Of a DNA stretch of 64,000 bases, positions 51,197 to 58,217 are shown one piece after another. Source of the stretch: Pseudomonadota bacterium (GTDB lineage Bacteria > Myxococcota_A > Polyangia > Polyangiales > Polyangiaceae); contig JAFAER010000012.1 of assembly GCA_023423895.1 (NCBI GenBank), positions 1 to 64,000 of the forward strand, read 5' to 3'. Position numbers and translations under genes: made by a program. Each line of letters starts with the position of its first letter. The stretch's first letter is position 1. Under the pieces are notes generated by a model. The model was not told the origin of the DNA. It was given only the letters and a program-made list of their open reading frames with translations, and did not search any database.

Positions 51197-51958
51197 ATGA
51201 GCGAAGCGCAGCGGAAGTGGATGGAGGAGCAGATGGACGCGAAAGTCGAAACGGGGGAGAGGATCGAGGTGACGGAATCGATCTCCCTGGGGACGCCGGA
51301 GCGGGATGACGCTGTCCAGGGTGACGAGACCTCACTTCAGACCGAAGGCGCGCTCGCCCTCCAGGCCGATGTCAACGACGACGACAAGGCGGTCACGCGT
51401 GAGCAGCGCCGCTCGCGTCGCAAGCGCGACGTCCGCGCGCGCACCATCAGCGTGAAGCGGATGACGAAGCGCGAGCTCGAGCTCGGCCGTCTCCTCTACC
51501 CGGACGTCGAGGACGTCATCAAGCCGAAGACGCGCGCCGAGTGCCTCGAAGGCGAGCGCCCGTGCCCGTTCGTCTCCTGCAAGCACCACCTCTATCTCGA
51601 CGTCTCCGCGCGCACCGGCGCCATCAAGCTGAACTTCCCCGACCTCGAGGTCTGGGAGATGACCGAGACGTGCGCCCTCGACGTCGCCGATCGCGGCGGC
51701 ACGACCCTCGAAGAGGTCGGCGCCATCATGAACCTGACCCGCGAGCGCATTCGCCAGGTCGAGGTGAAGGGCCTTGCCAAGCTCCAGGCGCTCAAGGACA
51801 TGAACGCCCTCCGCGACTACGTCGACGAGGGCCCCGTCGGAAAGCGCCGCCTCCCCGTCCTCACCAAGAGTGAGGAAGCGGAAGAGGAAGAGGAGGAGGA
51901 GGCCGGCGACGAGGACTTCGACGCCGACGAGTTCGCGAGCGACGCCCTCGGCGAGTGA
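51197..51958 (+). CDS. Sigma-70 region-4-like DNA-binding regulator
   Basis: A 253-residue protein. The N-terminal 85 residues are charged. The central part has CPFVSCKHHLYLDV and IKLNFPDLEVWEMTETCALDVA, a conserved-looking Cys/His-containing segment. Then TLEEVGAIMNLTRERIRQVEVKG forms a sigma-region-4-type helix-turn-helix (about 172-200). There is no region 2, so it is not a full sigma factor. The C-terminus is a long run of Glu/Asp. The ATG at 51197 is chosen over the upstream frame because coherent sequence begins there. Its terminator is the integration site of the neighbouring element. Confidence 0.75.
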   Translation: MSEAQRKWMEEQMDAKVETGERIEVTESISLGTPERDDAVQGDETSLQTEGALALQADVNDDDKAVTREQRRSRRKRDVRARTISVKRMTKRELELGRLLYPDVEDVIKPKTRAECLEGERPCPFVSCKHHLYLDVSARTGAIKLNFPDLEVWEMTETCALDVADRGGTTLEEVGAIMNLTRERIRQVEVKGLAKLQALKDMNALRDYVDEGPVGKRRLPVLTKSEEAEEEEEEEAGDEDFDADEFASDALGE

Positions 51959-53328
51959 TCGCGTACGCCCAACACAGATTCCCCCGTCAGTAGCTTCGTG
52001 TTCCCCTGCAAACGGCCCGGATGACCTCCGGGCCGTGTCCTTTTTGTTGCGGGCACTTGCGGACGCCTTGGGCCAATGGCTGGCCCATTCCCGCCGAGCA
52101 GGGCCTTCGGGAGCCGTGGGAAGACGCCGGCCAGGAGCTCGCCCGTCGCCTTCATGTAGTGCTTGGCGGCGGTCGTCTTCGGGGCGTGTCCTAGCCAGGC
52201 GTCGATCCATGCGCTGTCGAAGCCGGACCGGGCGCACCACGTTGCGAAGCACGTGCGGAAGGAGCGGACGTCGAAGGGTTGGAGCGTGGGCGTGCCCTCG
52301 TGGAGCTCTGCGCGCGTGATGCCGGCGGCCTTCAAGTACGCCCTGAGCTCACCCGCGCGGCGCTCGGCCTCCCGTGCATGCGTCAGCGGGAAGACACGTC
52401 CGGTGTCCCCTGCCTCGCGCCGCATCGCCTCCACGAGCGGTGCAAGGTGCGGATGGATCGGGACGTCGCGGATGCTCTGCCGGTTCTTCGTCGCCCGCGT
52501 CTCGTCCTCGGATGCCCGCATGGCTCGCGCGCGCTGCACCTTGATCACGCGCTCTCGCACGTCCGTCCAGTCGAGCCCATACAGCTCAGCGGGTCGGACG
52601 CCGGTGAACATGGCCCAGGCGTAGAGGCGCTGCGTCGCGAGCGGGACCGTCGCGAGCCTGAGGAGCGCGTCCGCTTCGTCCGGTTCGAGCGCCTGCCGTT
52701 CCCGCTCGTCCTCTGCGATGTCGTCGCCGGACACCGGAGGCTTCACGCCGTGCGCGGGGTTCGCGCTGTACGGGCCGACACGGACCGGGGCGTGCCGCGG
52801 GTCGTCGTCCGTGAACGCGCGCGAGAGCGGTGCGGTCACCGCGACGGACCACGCGGTCATGGCGGTCTTGGCGGCGATCTCCCCGTCTGTCCGTGCCCCG
52901 GTCAGTCTGTCGCGGACGGCGATGATGTCGGTGCGCGTAAGGCTCGCGATCGGCTTCGTGCCGATGATCGGCGACACCCAGCGCCGCCACACGTCCACGT
53001 GTCCCTCGCTCCGCGTACCGAGCGCCGTGCGGAGCTCCGCGTACCGAGCGAACCAGGCGTCGCACGTCTCCCCCTCGCACGCCACGCCCGCGGCGGCCGA
53101 GCGCTCGCGCTGCTTCTCGCGCTTTGCGTTCAGGATGCCGCCGTGAACGTCCTCGTCAGCCTGGTACTTCGCCACCTGGGCGCGCGCCTGGCGCTCGTCG
53201 TAGCCCTCCGGGAGCTCGAAACGCTCGGACTTCGTCCCATCGGCGAGGCGGAGCCGGAAGCGCCAGCGCGGGGCCCCGGACGGCCACGCGCCTGCCGGCT
53301 CAAGGGTGCCTGTTCGGGGCCTACCCAT
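51817..53328 (-). CDS. Tyrosine-recombinase integrase, 3' end replaced by host DNA
   Basis: A 503-residue integrase as integrated. It has an N-terminal DNA-binding part, a core-binding domain (about 86-170) and a catalytic domain (about 215-400): Arg245 (TGVRPAELY), Lys281, Arg355, His381 (WLGH) and nucleophile Tyr391. The HxxR His position holds Phe352. Residue 437 is the last encoded within the 19-bp att core. Residues 438-503 come from host DNA, antisense to the acidic end of the sigma-like gene, giving a Ser-run tail. The native 94-codon tail is at the other junction (62820-63104). It overlaps the upstream gene by 8 bp. Confidence 0.9.
   Translation of the reverse strand: MGRPRTGTLEPAGAWPSGAPRWRFRLRLADGTKSERFELPEGYDERQARAQVAKYQADEDVHGGILNAKREKQRERSAAAGVACEGETCDAWFARYAELRTALGTRSEGHVDVWRRWVSPIIGTKPIASLTRTDIIAVRDRLTGARTDGEIAAKTAMTAWSVAVTAPLSRAFTDDDPRHAPVRVGPYSANPAHGVKPPVSGDDIAEDERERQALEPDEADALLRLATVPLATQRLYAWAMFTGVRPAELYGLDWTDVRERVIKVQRARAMRASEDETRATKNRQSIRDVPIHPHLAPLVEAMRREAGDTGRVFPLTHAREAERRAGELRAYLKAAGITRAELHEGTPTLQPFDVRSFRTCFATWCARSGFDSAWIDAWLGHAPKTTAAKHYMKATGELLAGVFPRLPKALLGGNGPAIGPRRPQVPATKRTRPGGHPGRLQGNTKLLTGESVLGVRDHSPRASLANSSASKSSSPASSSSSSSASSLLVRTGRRRFPTGPSST
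52012..52045 (+). terminator. Intrinsic terminator of the sigma-like gene, overlapping attL
   Basis: ACGGCCCGG (52012-52020) and CCGGGCCGT (52028-52036) form a perfect 9-bp stem with a 7-nt loop, followed by GTCC and TTTTT. The right arm and loop lie in the att core. The T-tract is supplied by the element, so insertion keeps the terminator functional. Confidence 0.85.
52018..52036. repeat. attL core, 19 bp
   Basis: The exact copy of the sequence at 63105-63123. It lies inside the integrase reading frame and inside the terminator stem-loop of the sigma-like gene. Confidence 0.85.
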
Positions 53329-53890
53329 GGCGCGAGACCTTTGCCGTCCGCGCCATCACGCTGGCCACAAGGTCATCGACGAACGCGAACGCCGCCAATT
53401 CGGAGTCACTCTTGGTGGCCTCTCCGAACAGAAGACGAATCGCGTACGCGAACGCGGCGACGCTGCTCTCATACCCAAAGAGCGTGTCCCGCTCCAAGTT
53501 GTAGAATTGCAGCAACCTTCGCGCGTCGCGAGAGCGTGCCACCGCAAGCAGCCGCGCACTCCGCTCGATCTCCGGGAGGATGTACTTCGTTGCGAGATCC
53601 TTGGCCCTGTCCCGGCTCTTCGCATGGTGCGGATGTGCCTGAGCGACCATCGCGGGAAGCTCGGTCGCGTTCGGTGCAACTTCCAGCGCTGCGGCGACGG
53701 CTTCAGCTCGCGACGTGCGCCATCCGCTCGCGATTGGGTCGACCACGTCGAGCGTCGCCTCCGCGGTCCTGCCTCCTCTCGGATTGTACGGATCCGCCGC
53801 GGAGCGCCAGACCGCGTAGAAGTAGCGGTCTTTCCGCTTGGTGTTCATCGAAGCGACGGAGAAGACCGGTCCGGTCTTCTCACTCGCCAC
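53321..53890 (-). CDS. Hypothetical element protein upstream of integrase
   Basis: A 189-residue protein if it begins at GTG 53890, which overlaps the previous stop in the usual coupled manner; an ATG at 53848 is the alternative. It starts with a basic, aromatic segment (MNTKRKDRYFYAVW) and is helical from about residue 95 on. No known family is recognised. It overlaps the integrase start by 8 bp, so it is likely made with it and may help recombination. Confidence 0.6.
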   Translation of the reverse strand: MASEKTGPVFSVASMNTKRKDRYFYAVWRSAADPYNPRGGRTAEATLDVVDPIASGWRTSRAEAVAAALEVAPNATELPAMVAQAHPHHAKSRDRAKDLATKYILPEIERSARLLAVARSRDARRLLQFYNLERDTLFGYESSVAAFAYAIRLLFGEATKSDSELAAFAFVDDLVASVMARTAKVSRHG

Positions 53891-54098
53891 GGCGCACCTC
53901 CTCAACCTTGCCCGTGTCGAGGTCGTACCGGCGCTCCACTTCGCGGACGCATCGCATCGCGGCCACGTAGCGCGACCGGGCATGGTCGATGAGCTCCGGA
54001 GCGATCGCCGCTTCGGCTTCCTCGAGCGTGAAGTAAAGCTCTTCGAGGATCTCGCGGAGCTCGGTCGTGGCCTCAGTCGTCGTGCTATCCGTCTTCAT
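53880..54098 (-). CDS. Small acidic helical protein
   Basis: A 72-residue protein with a strong ribosome-binding site (AGGAGG, 8 nt before the ATG at 54098). It is Glu-rich and helical (LREILEELYFTLEEAEAAI). No family is recognised. It begins the three-gene unit that ends with the integrase gene. Confidence 0.6.
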   Translation of the reverse strand: MKTDSTTTEATTELREILEELYFTLEEAEAAIAPELIDHARSRYVAAMRCVREVERRYDLDTGKVEEVRRGE

Positions 54099-54169
54099 GT
54101 TCGTGACCTCCTACTCAGGTTGCGAGCCATGGCCCCGGACGTTGGCGCGTCGCGGGGCCGCTTACGTCT

Positions 54170-54517
54170 TCAGCCCTTGGGCTTGCGCCCCTTCGGCTCC
54201 AGGGCGTCGAGGGCGCGCGCGAGGAGCATGCGCACCACGTCGGACCGCTTCCACGCCGGGCCGGGCTGCTCTTCCCGGAGCCGCTCCGCGTAGGCGTCCA
54301 CACGGTCGAGGAGCGCCTTCGGCAGCCTCACCACGAGCTGTTCATCCGACACGCCGCCGGTCTTCTTCGTCGCCATCACGTCCTCCAATGCGTCTTCCCA
54401 CTTCGCCCGGTTCGCTCGGCTCGAGAAAGCCCGGAGCTCCGGGAAGTCTTCGGCGAGCTTGCGGAGCGACGACCGGGCCTGCCGGACCGCCGCCAGATCT
54501 ATCGAGCGCTTCGTCAT
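54170..54517 (-). CDS. Ribbon-helix-helix-type protein (antitoxin/regulator-like)
   Basis: A 115-residue protein from ATG 54517, preceded by a GGGGG ribosome-binding site. The C-terminal half (LVVRLPKALLDRVDAYAERL ... RSDVVRMLLARALD) has the ribbon-helix-helix pattern of CopG/MetJ DNA-binding proteins. The N-terminal half is helical with basic residues. It overlaps the Sel1-repeat gene by 4 bp. It may be an autoregulator, or an antitoxin whose partner is not obvious. Confidence 0.65.
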   Translation of the reverse strand: MTKRSIDLAAVRQARSSLRKLAEDFPELRAFSSRANRAKWEDALEDVMATKKTGGVSDEQLVVRLPKALLDRVDAYAERLREEQPGPAWKRSDVVRMLLARALDALEPKGRKPKG

Positions 54518-55161
54518 CGTTGCCCCCTTCGTCGCCAAGGTGCTGAGCGCACGACGTCGAGCGGCTCGGCAGCCTCGAGATCGTCAAGAGCGCGGCCTGC
54601 CTGCGGATAGTCCCCGTCCGCGTTTGCGCGTGCGAGCCAGCGCCGAGCTCTTGCAAGGCTCTTGCGGGTCCCAATGCCACGAGCCATCAGGATTCCGAGC
54701 AGCGCCATTGCCTCCTCGTGCTCGGCTTGCGAGACATTGATCGGGGGGCGCATCCGCACGACTGCGGTCAGAAGACGGTGCGCACGGCGGGGGTCTCGTC
54801 TCGCTCCTCTGCCCTCGAGCAAGCAAAGCGCGAGGTCGATGCCAGCTGACTTGTCGCCTTCCGCGACGGAGCGCTCCCACCACTTTCGGGCGAGCCGCCA
54901 GTTATTCTGGTTCGCGTACTCCACGGCCAGGTTGTACGCCGGCGCACCGCGACGCCGCGCAATCCTGTCCCACCGCAAGGCCTCTGCGGGATCACGTCGA
55001 GTGCCTCTCCCAGCCGCGTAGCAGGACCCGAGCCTCATCGCGCAGTACATGCATCCGTGGAGAGCACCGCGCAGGAACAGGCGGAACGCCTTCCGACGCT
55101 CGCCTCGCTCCTCGAGCGCATCGGCCTCCGCGAACAGGGCGTCCAGATCGGCCTGGTTCAC
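54514..55161 (-). CDS. Sel1-like repeat protein
   Basis: A 215-residue protein from GTG 55161, which overlaps the recombinase stop by 4 bp. It contains Sel1/TPR-like helical repeats (CAMRLGSCYAAGRGTRRDPAEALRW, NLAVEYANQNNWRLARKWWERSVAEGD, SAGIDLALCLLEGRGARRDPRRA, ALLGILMARGIGTRKSLARARRW). Such repeats bind protein partners. There is no signal peptide, so it is cytoplasmic. A role in host or helper-phage interaction is possible but not shown. Confidence 0.7.
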   Translation of the reverse strand: MNQADLDALFAEADALEERGERRKAFRLFLRGALHGCMYCAMRLGSCYAAGRGTRRDPAEALRWDRIARRRGAPAYNLAVEYANQNNWRLARKWWERSVAEGDKSAGIDLALCLLEGRGARRDPRRAHRLLTAVVRMRPPINVSQAEHEEAMALLGILMARGIGTRKSLARARRWLARANADGDYPQAGRALDDLEAAEPLDVVRSAPWRRRGQR

Positions 55162-55835
55162 GCCGCCACCATGCGCGCCACCTGCGACGCCGCGAAGACC
55201 TTGCCCGTGCGAGCGCGGAGCCCGCGGCGATCGAGCTCGGCAGCCACGGTCCGGAGCGAAAGGCCCGCCGTGCGGAGCGCGCGCGCCTGGGCGATGACAG
55301 CCTGCTCGCTCGCGAGCTCCACGACACGGCCAGCTTCGACCGTGAAGCCGTAGGGCGCCTCTCCCCCGGTGTACTCCCCGCACGCGGCCTTGTGGGCCAT
55401 GGCGGCGGCGGTCCGCTCCCCGATCGCCTCGCGCTCCCACTGGCTCACGCTCGCGAGGACGTTCAGGACGAGCCGGCCAGCCGCGGAGCGCGTGTCGATC
55501 TGCTCGCCGACCGAGAGAAGCGCCGCCTTGCCGGGCGCGAAGTGCCGCTCCACGAGCTCGCCCAGGTCACGCACGCTGCGGGTCAGCCGGTCCAGCTTCA
55601 CCACAAGGAGCGCCTCCACCTTGCCGGCGCGGAGCATGCCGAGCGCGCGAGACAGGCCGGGACGGTCGAGCGTCTTCGCAGAGACGCCCGCGTCCACGAC
55701 GATCTCCACGAGGTCGAGATCGTAAAGCGCCGCGTACGCCGCGACCTTCGCCCGCTGCGCCTCGAGCGAGACGCCGCGGTCCGCCTGCTTCTCGGTTGAC
55801 ACTCGGAGGTAGGCGACGGTTCGCGTGCGGCTCAT
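55158..55835 (-). CDS. Small serine recombinase (resolvase/invertase type)
   Basis: A 225-residue recombinase from ATG 55835; Met codons further upstream are less likely. The catalytic Ser is in YLRVSTEKQADRG (about residue 12). The N-terminal domain also has LVVKLDRLTRSVRDLGELV and the long helix E region (SVSQWEREAIGERTAAAMA). A C-terminal HTH-like part (TVAAELDRRGLRARTGKVF) binds DNA. It coexists with the tyrosine integrase, so it may resolve multimers or invert a segment. It heads the unit of three genes with 4-bp overlaps. Confidence 0.85.
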   Translation of the reverse strand: MSRTRTVAYLRVSTEKQADRGVSLEAQRAKVAAYAALYDLDLVEIVVDAGVSAKTLDRPGLSRALGMLRAGKVEALLVVKLDRLTRSVRDLGELVERHFAPGKAALLSVGEQIDTRSAAGRLVLNVLASVSQWEREAIGERTAAAMAHKAACGEYTGGEAPYGFTVEAGRVVELASEQAVIAQARALRTAGLSLRTVAAELDRRGLRARTGKVFAASQVARMVAA

Positions 55836-55870
55836 GGGAGAGAGCATGGATCGTCTTCTGAGGTCATGCA

Positions 55871-55886
55871 ATGCAAGCGGTTGCAT
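55871..55886. promoter_or_regulatory. Operator-like inverted repeat before the serine recombinase gene
   Basis: ATGCAA-GCGG-TTGCAT, perfect 6-bp arms, 36 bp upstream of the recombinase start. A related GCAA...TTGC site lies just before the HTH gene at 61083. Both may bind the element's own repressor. Confidence 0.45.
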
Positions 55887-55952
55887 AAAGATCGTACCCT
55901 GTCGCACCAAGAGCGGCTGTTCAGGGTCGGCTGTCACGGCGGGGTCCCGCTG

Positions 55953-56354
55953 TTACGTCTTCTCGGTCCAGAGGCCGACGCTTCCGGCCGCGGCGACGCC
56001 GTTCCAGGCACCCCTCGTCCGCTGTCGCGGTCCCTCGAGTACCCACGTGATCGTCGTGGCGGCGGCGCCTGTCACGCGGAGGCGCACGGAGCTTCCGCTC
56101 ACGTCCACTGCCACGGCCCAGGACGAGGCGGCGGAGTCCTTCTGCGATGAAAGCGTCGCGACCGAACCGACGAGAGAGGTATTCCCGGCGACGCTCTTGG
56201 CGGCAGCGCGGAGCGCCCAGGTTGCGCACACACCGGCCGAGCTCGTGGCCGTGACGTTGAAGTCCCACACGGCGAAGCTGTCGACCTTCTCGGGCGGCGT
56301 GTAAGTCGTGATCGTGGTGGTCGTCGCATCGGTCGTCACGAGGGGATTGCTCAT
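55953..56354 (-). CDS. Phage structural-type (tail/fibre-like) beta protein
   Basis: A 133-residue protein, Ser/Thr/Ala/Val-rich and apparently all beta. The segment SLVGSVATLSSQKDSAASSW followed by LRVTGAAATTITWVLE is typical of a small domain found in phage tail or fibre proteins. It has no signal peptide. It ends the long run of coupled genes from 60773. Its presence without other structural genes fits a satellite that borrows capsids, or a remnant. Confidence 0.55.
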   Translation of the reverse strand: MSNPLVTTDATTTTITTYTPPEKVDSFAVWDFNVTATSSAGVCATWALRAAAKSVAGNTSLVGSVATLSSQKDSAASSWAVAVDVSGSSVRLRVTGAAATTITWVLEGPRQRTRGAWNGVAAAGSVGLWTEKT

Positions 56355-56542
56355 TCGTCGTCTCCTTCGAAGTCGCTGGCGCGAAAGCCAGCGGCGTACA
56401 GGGCGCGGCCGAGCGCGCCGGGGTCATGTCGTGCGATCTCCACGAGCGCCTCTGCGAGCACGTCGCGGTCGTGACGGCGCGTGCGCGGCGTGACGAGGTA
56501 GGCAGCGAGGACTTCCCTCGCCAGGACTTCGAGGCGGTTCAT
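56351..56542 (-). CDS. Small hypothetical element protein
   Basis: A 63-residue acidic and helical protein with 4-bp overlaps to both neighbours. No family is recognised. The coupling on both sides is the main evidence that it is real. Confidence 0.55.
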   Translation of the reverse strand: MNRLEVLAREVLAAYLVTPRTRRHDRDVLAEALVEIARHDPGALGRALYAAGFRASDFEGDDE

Positions 56543-57069
56543 TCGTCATCCTCCTGGAACGTGACGACCACGTGCGGCCGTCGCGCTTTCTTCTCCGGCA
56601 CACCTTCGGGCAACGGCTCCGTGAGCGCCTTGACCAACTCGGCGTACGTCTCCGCGGAGCAGCGCTCCGCGATGGCGGCGGTGAATCGGGCAACCTCCGC
56701 GGCAACCTCCGCGCGCACGCGGCGCTCTTGGCCTCCGCCGCTCCACGCGGCCCGGTCGAGGATCTCCGCTGCCGCTCGCAAGCGGAGCATCGCGGGCTGC
56801 TCCGTGTCGTTCATCAACCCCGCGATCACCTCGATCGCGCTCGCAGAGAGAGCGTCCAGCCGGGCTCCCATGGCCGCGAGCCGGTCATGCTGCCGCGTCC
56901 GGAGCTCCGACGCGAAGCCCGGATCGACGCGCCAGCGCCACACGGTAGAAGGCTCGCACCCGAGCTCCTTCGCGATCTCTCGGTCGCTCCGGCCCTCGAG
57001 CATGAGCTCCAAGGCCCGCGCACGCCTGGGATGCGTTGCGAGATTGGCTGCACCCGATTGCGCCGTCAT
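56539..57069 (-). CDS. HTH protein, terminase-small-subunit-like
   Basis: A 176-residue protein from ATG 57069. The N-terminal HTH (ALELMLEGRSDREIAKELGCEPSTVWRWR, about 18-46) is of the phBC6A51/terminase-small type. A helical dimerisation region and an acidic C-terminal tail (QEDDE) follow. Phage small terminases bind packaging sites. No large terminase is present in the element, so it could redirect a helper phage's motor, as in known satellites, or simply be a regulator. Confidence 0.6.
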   Translation of the reverse strand: MTAQSGAANLATHPRRARALELMLEGRSDREIAKELGCEPSTVWRWRVDPGFASELRTRQHDRLAAMGARLDALSASAIEVIAGLMNDTEQPAMLRLRAAAEILDRAAWSGGGQERRVRAEVAAEVARFTAAIAERCSAETYAELVKALTEPLPEGVPEKKARRPHVVVTFQEDDE

Positions 57070-57257
57070 GTGTCGTTCGTCTCTCTTCGGTGGACGTTCT
57101 GGGCAACCAACGCGAGCTTCTCCCCGGTCATGGTCACAAGCTCCAAGAGGTCGCCGGTCGGGAGCTCTCCGCGCGCGGCATCGTCGAAGACCACCGCGAG
57201 CTCGCGCGCTGCCTGTGCGCACGTCTCGAGCACACGCACGTTGTAGGGGTCACGCAT
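57066..57257 (-). CDS. Small hypothetical element protein
   Basis: A 63-residue helical protein (VRVLETCAQAARELAVVFDDA). It overlaps the next gene by 4 bp and the previous by 8 bp. No family is recognised. Confidence 0.55.
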   Translation of the reverse strand: MRDPYNVRVLETCAQAARELAVVFDDAARGELPTGDLLELVTMTGEKLALVAQNVHRRETNDT

Positions 57258-57684
57258 CGCGACGTCCTTTCTTGCTTCGGATGGTCTCCACGTAGTTCTC
57301 GAGGAGGGGAAGGAGGTCCGCATCCGTGACGCCAGACATCTCGACTGCCGGGCGAGCGTTCTCCCTTGCCTCTCGCCGGAGTGCGTACGTCCTCGAGCGG
57401 CGCCTCTCGAGCCACCACGCGGCGGCCTGCCATGTTCCATTCGTCGCCGCCGTGCGCACGATCGCGACCATCGAGAGCTCGGCTTCGGCCTCCGCCTTTT
57501 TCACGCGGTCGAGAAAGTCGCGATACGGCTGCTCGCCGTTCCGACCACGCGCGAGCCAGGTCATGAGGGTGGAGCGGTGCACCCGGGCTGCCTCCGCTGC
57601 CGCCGCTCGCGAGCCGCCTGCCGCGATGGCATCGACGATCCGCTTGGCCGTGAGGTCGTCCAACTTGCTCGGTCGTCCGATCAT
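57250..57684 (-). CDS. Phage-type terminase small subunit-like HTH protein
   Basis: A 144-residue protein from ATG 57684. GRPSKLDDLTAKRIVDAIAAG, then AAAEAARVHRSTLMTWLARG, forms the HTH. It is followed by YRDFLDRVKKAEAEAEL and TWQAAAWWLERR. This order is the common pattern of phage HTH proteins annotated as terminase small subunits. It is the clearer of the two terminase-small-like proteins in the element. Confidence 0.7.
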   Translation of the reverse strand: MIGRPSKLDDLTAKRIVDAIAAGGSRAAAAEAARVHRSTLMTWLARGRNGEQPYRDFLDRVKKAEAEAELSMVAIVRTAATNGTWQAAAWWLERRRSRTYALRREARENARPAVEMSGVTDADLLPLLENYVETIRSKKGRRDA

Positions 57685-58217
57685 CCTGCTTTCCTCCGCA
57701 TCGCCTCGCACGCCAGGTACACGCACCCGTCGAGGAGCTCCTCCGCTGCCTCCCGCTGCCAGTCGCGAGCGTCCCCGCCGATGTCGAGCGGGCCATACTG
57801 CCGGGCGCCCATCCGGAGCCGCGCAGCGATGGTCTCGAGCACCCGGCGCTCATCGTCGCCCAGGTCCGGGAACGCGAGCGGGACCTGTGGGCCGGGCTGT
57901 GGTGCCCCGTCGAGCCCGGCGATGACGCGGAACGCTCGGAGCGGCAGGACGATCAACGGCTCCCCGCCCGTCGCGCTGAGCACGGCGGCAGGAACGCTCC
58001 CCTTCGGTCCGTAGCCCGCCGCCTGGGCCAGCGCCGCCGTCACGAGCGCGGGGAGCGTCTTCCTGGTCTTCACCTCGGGTTGCAGCGTCACTCCACACGG
58101 AAGCGTCACCGGTTCGACGTCAGGCGCGCTCTCGAACCTCGAGCGGTGGATCCGCGTGGTCCCCAAGAGATCGGCGCACTGCTTTTCGCGCCGTGCGGCG
58201 CGGCGATGAGCACTCAT
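57681..58217 (-). CDS. Possible phage recombination nuclease-type protein
   Basis: A 178-residue protein with a basic N-terminus. The C-terminal 50 residues (ARQYGPLDIGGDARDWQREAAEELLDGCVYLACEAMRR) resemble the conserved end of phage-encoded proteins of the DUF5664/MazG-like kind. The N-terminal half holds PDVEP and VKTRK, which could be part of a nuclease core. The assignment is weak. It overlaps its neighbours by 4 bp on both sides and lies beside the replication gene. Confidence 0.45.
   Translation of the reverse strand: MSAHRRAARREKQCADLLGTTRIHRSRFESAPDVEPVTLPCGVTLQPEVKTRKTLPALVTAALAQAAGYGPKGSVPAAVLSATGGEPLIVLPLRAFRVIAGLDGAPQPGPQVPLAFPDLGDDERRVLETIAARLRMGARQYGPLDIGGDARDWQREAAEELLDGCVYLACEAMRRKAG

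Noticed and set aside
54170..55161. RHH protein plus Sel1-repeat protein as a toxin-antitoxin pair
   Set aside because: Gene order and overlap are suggestive, but the Sel1 protein is large, repeat-built and has no nuclease or kinase toxin motif.
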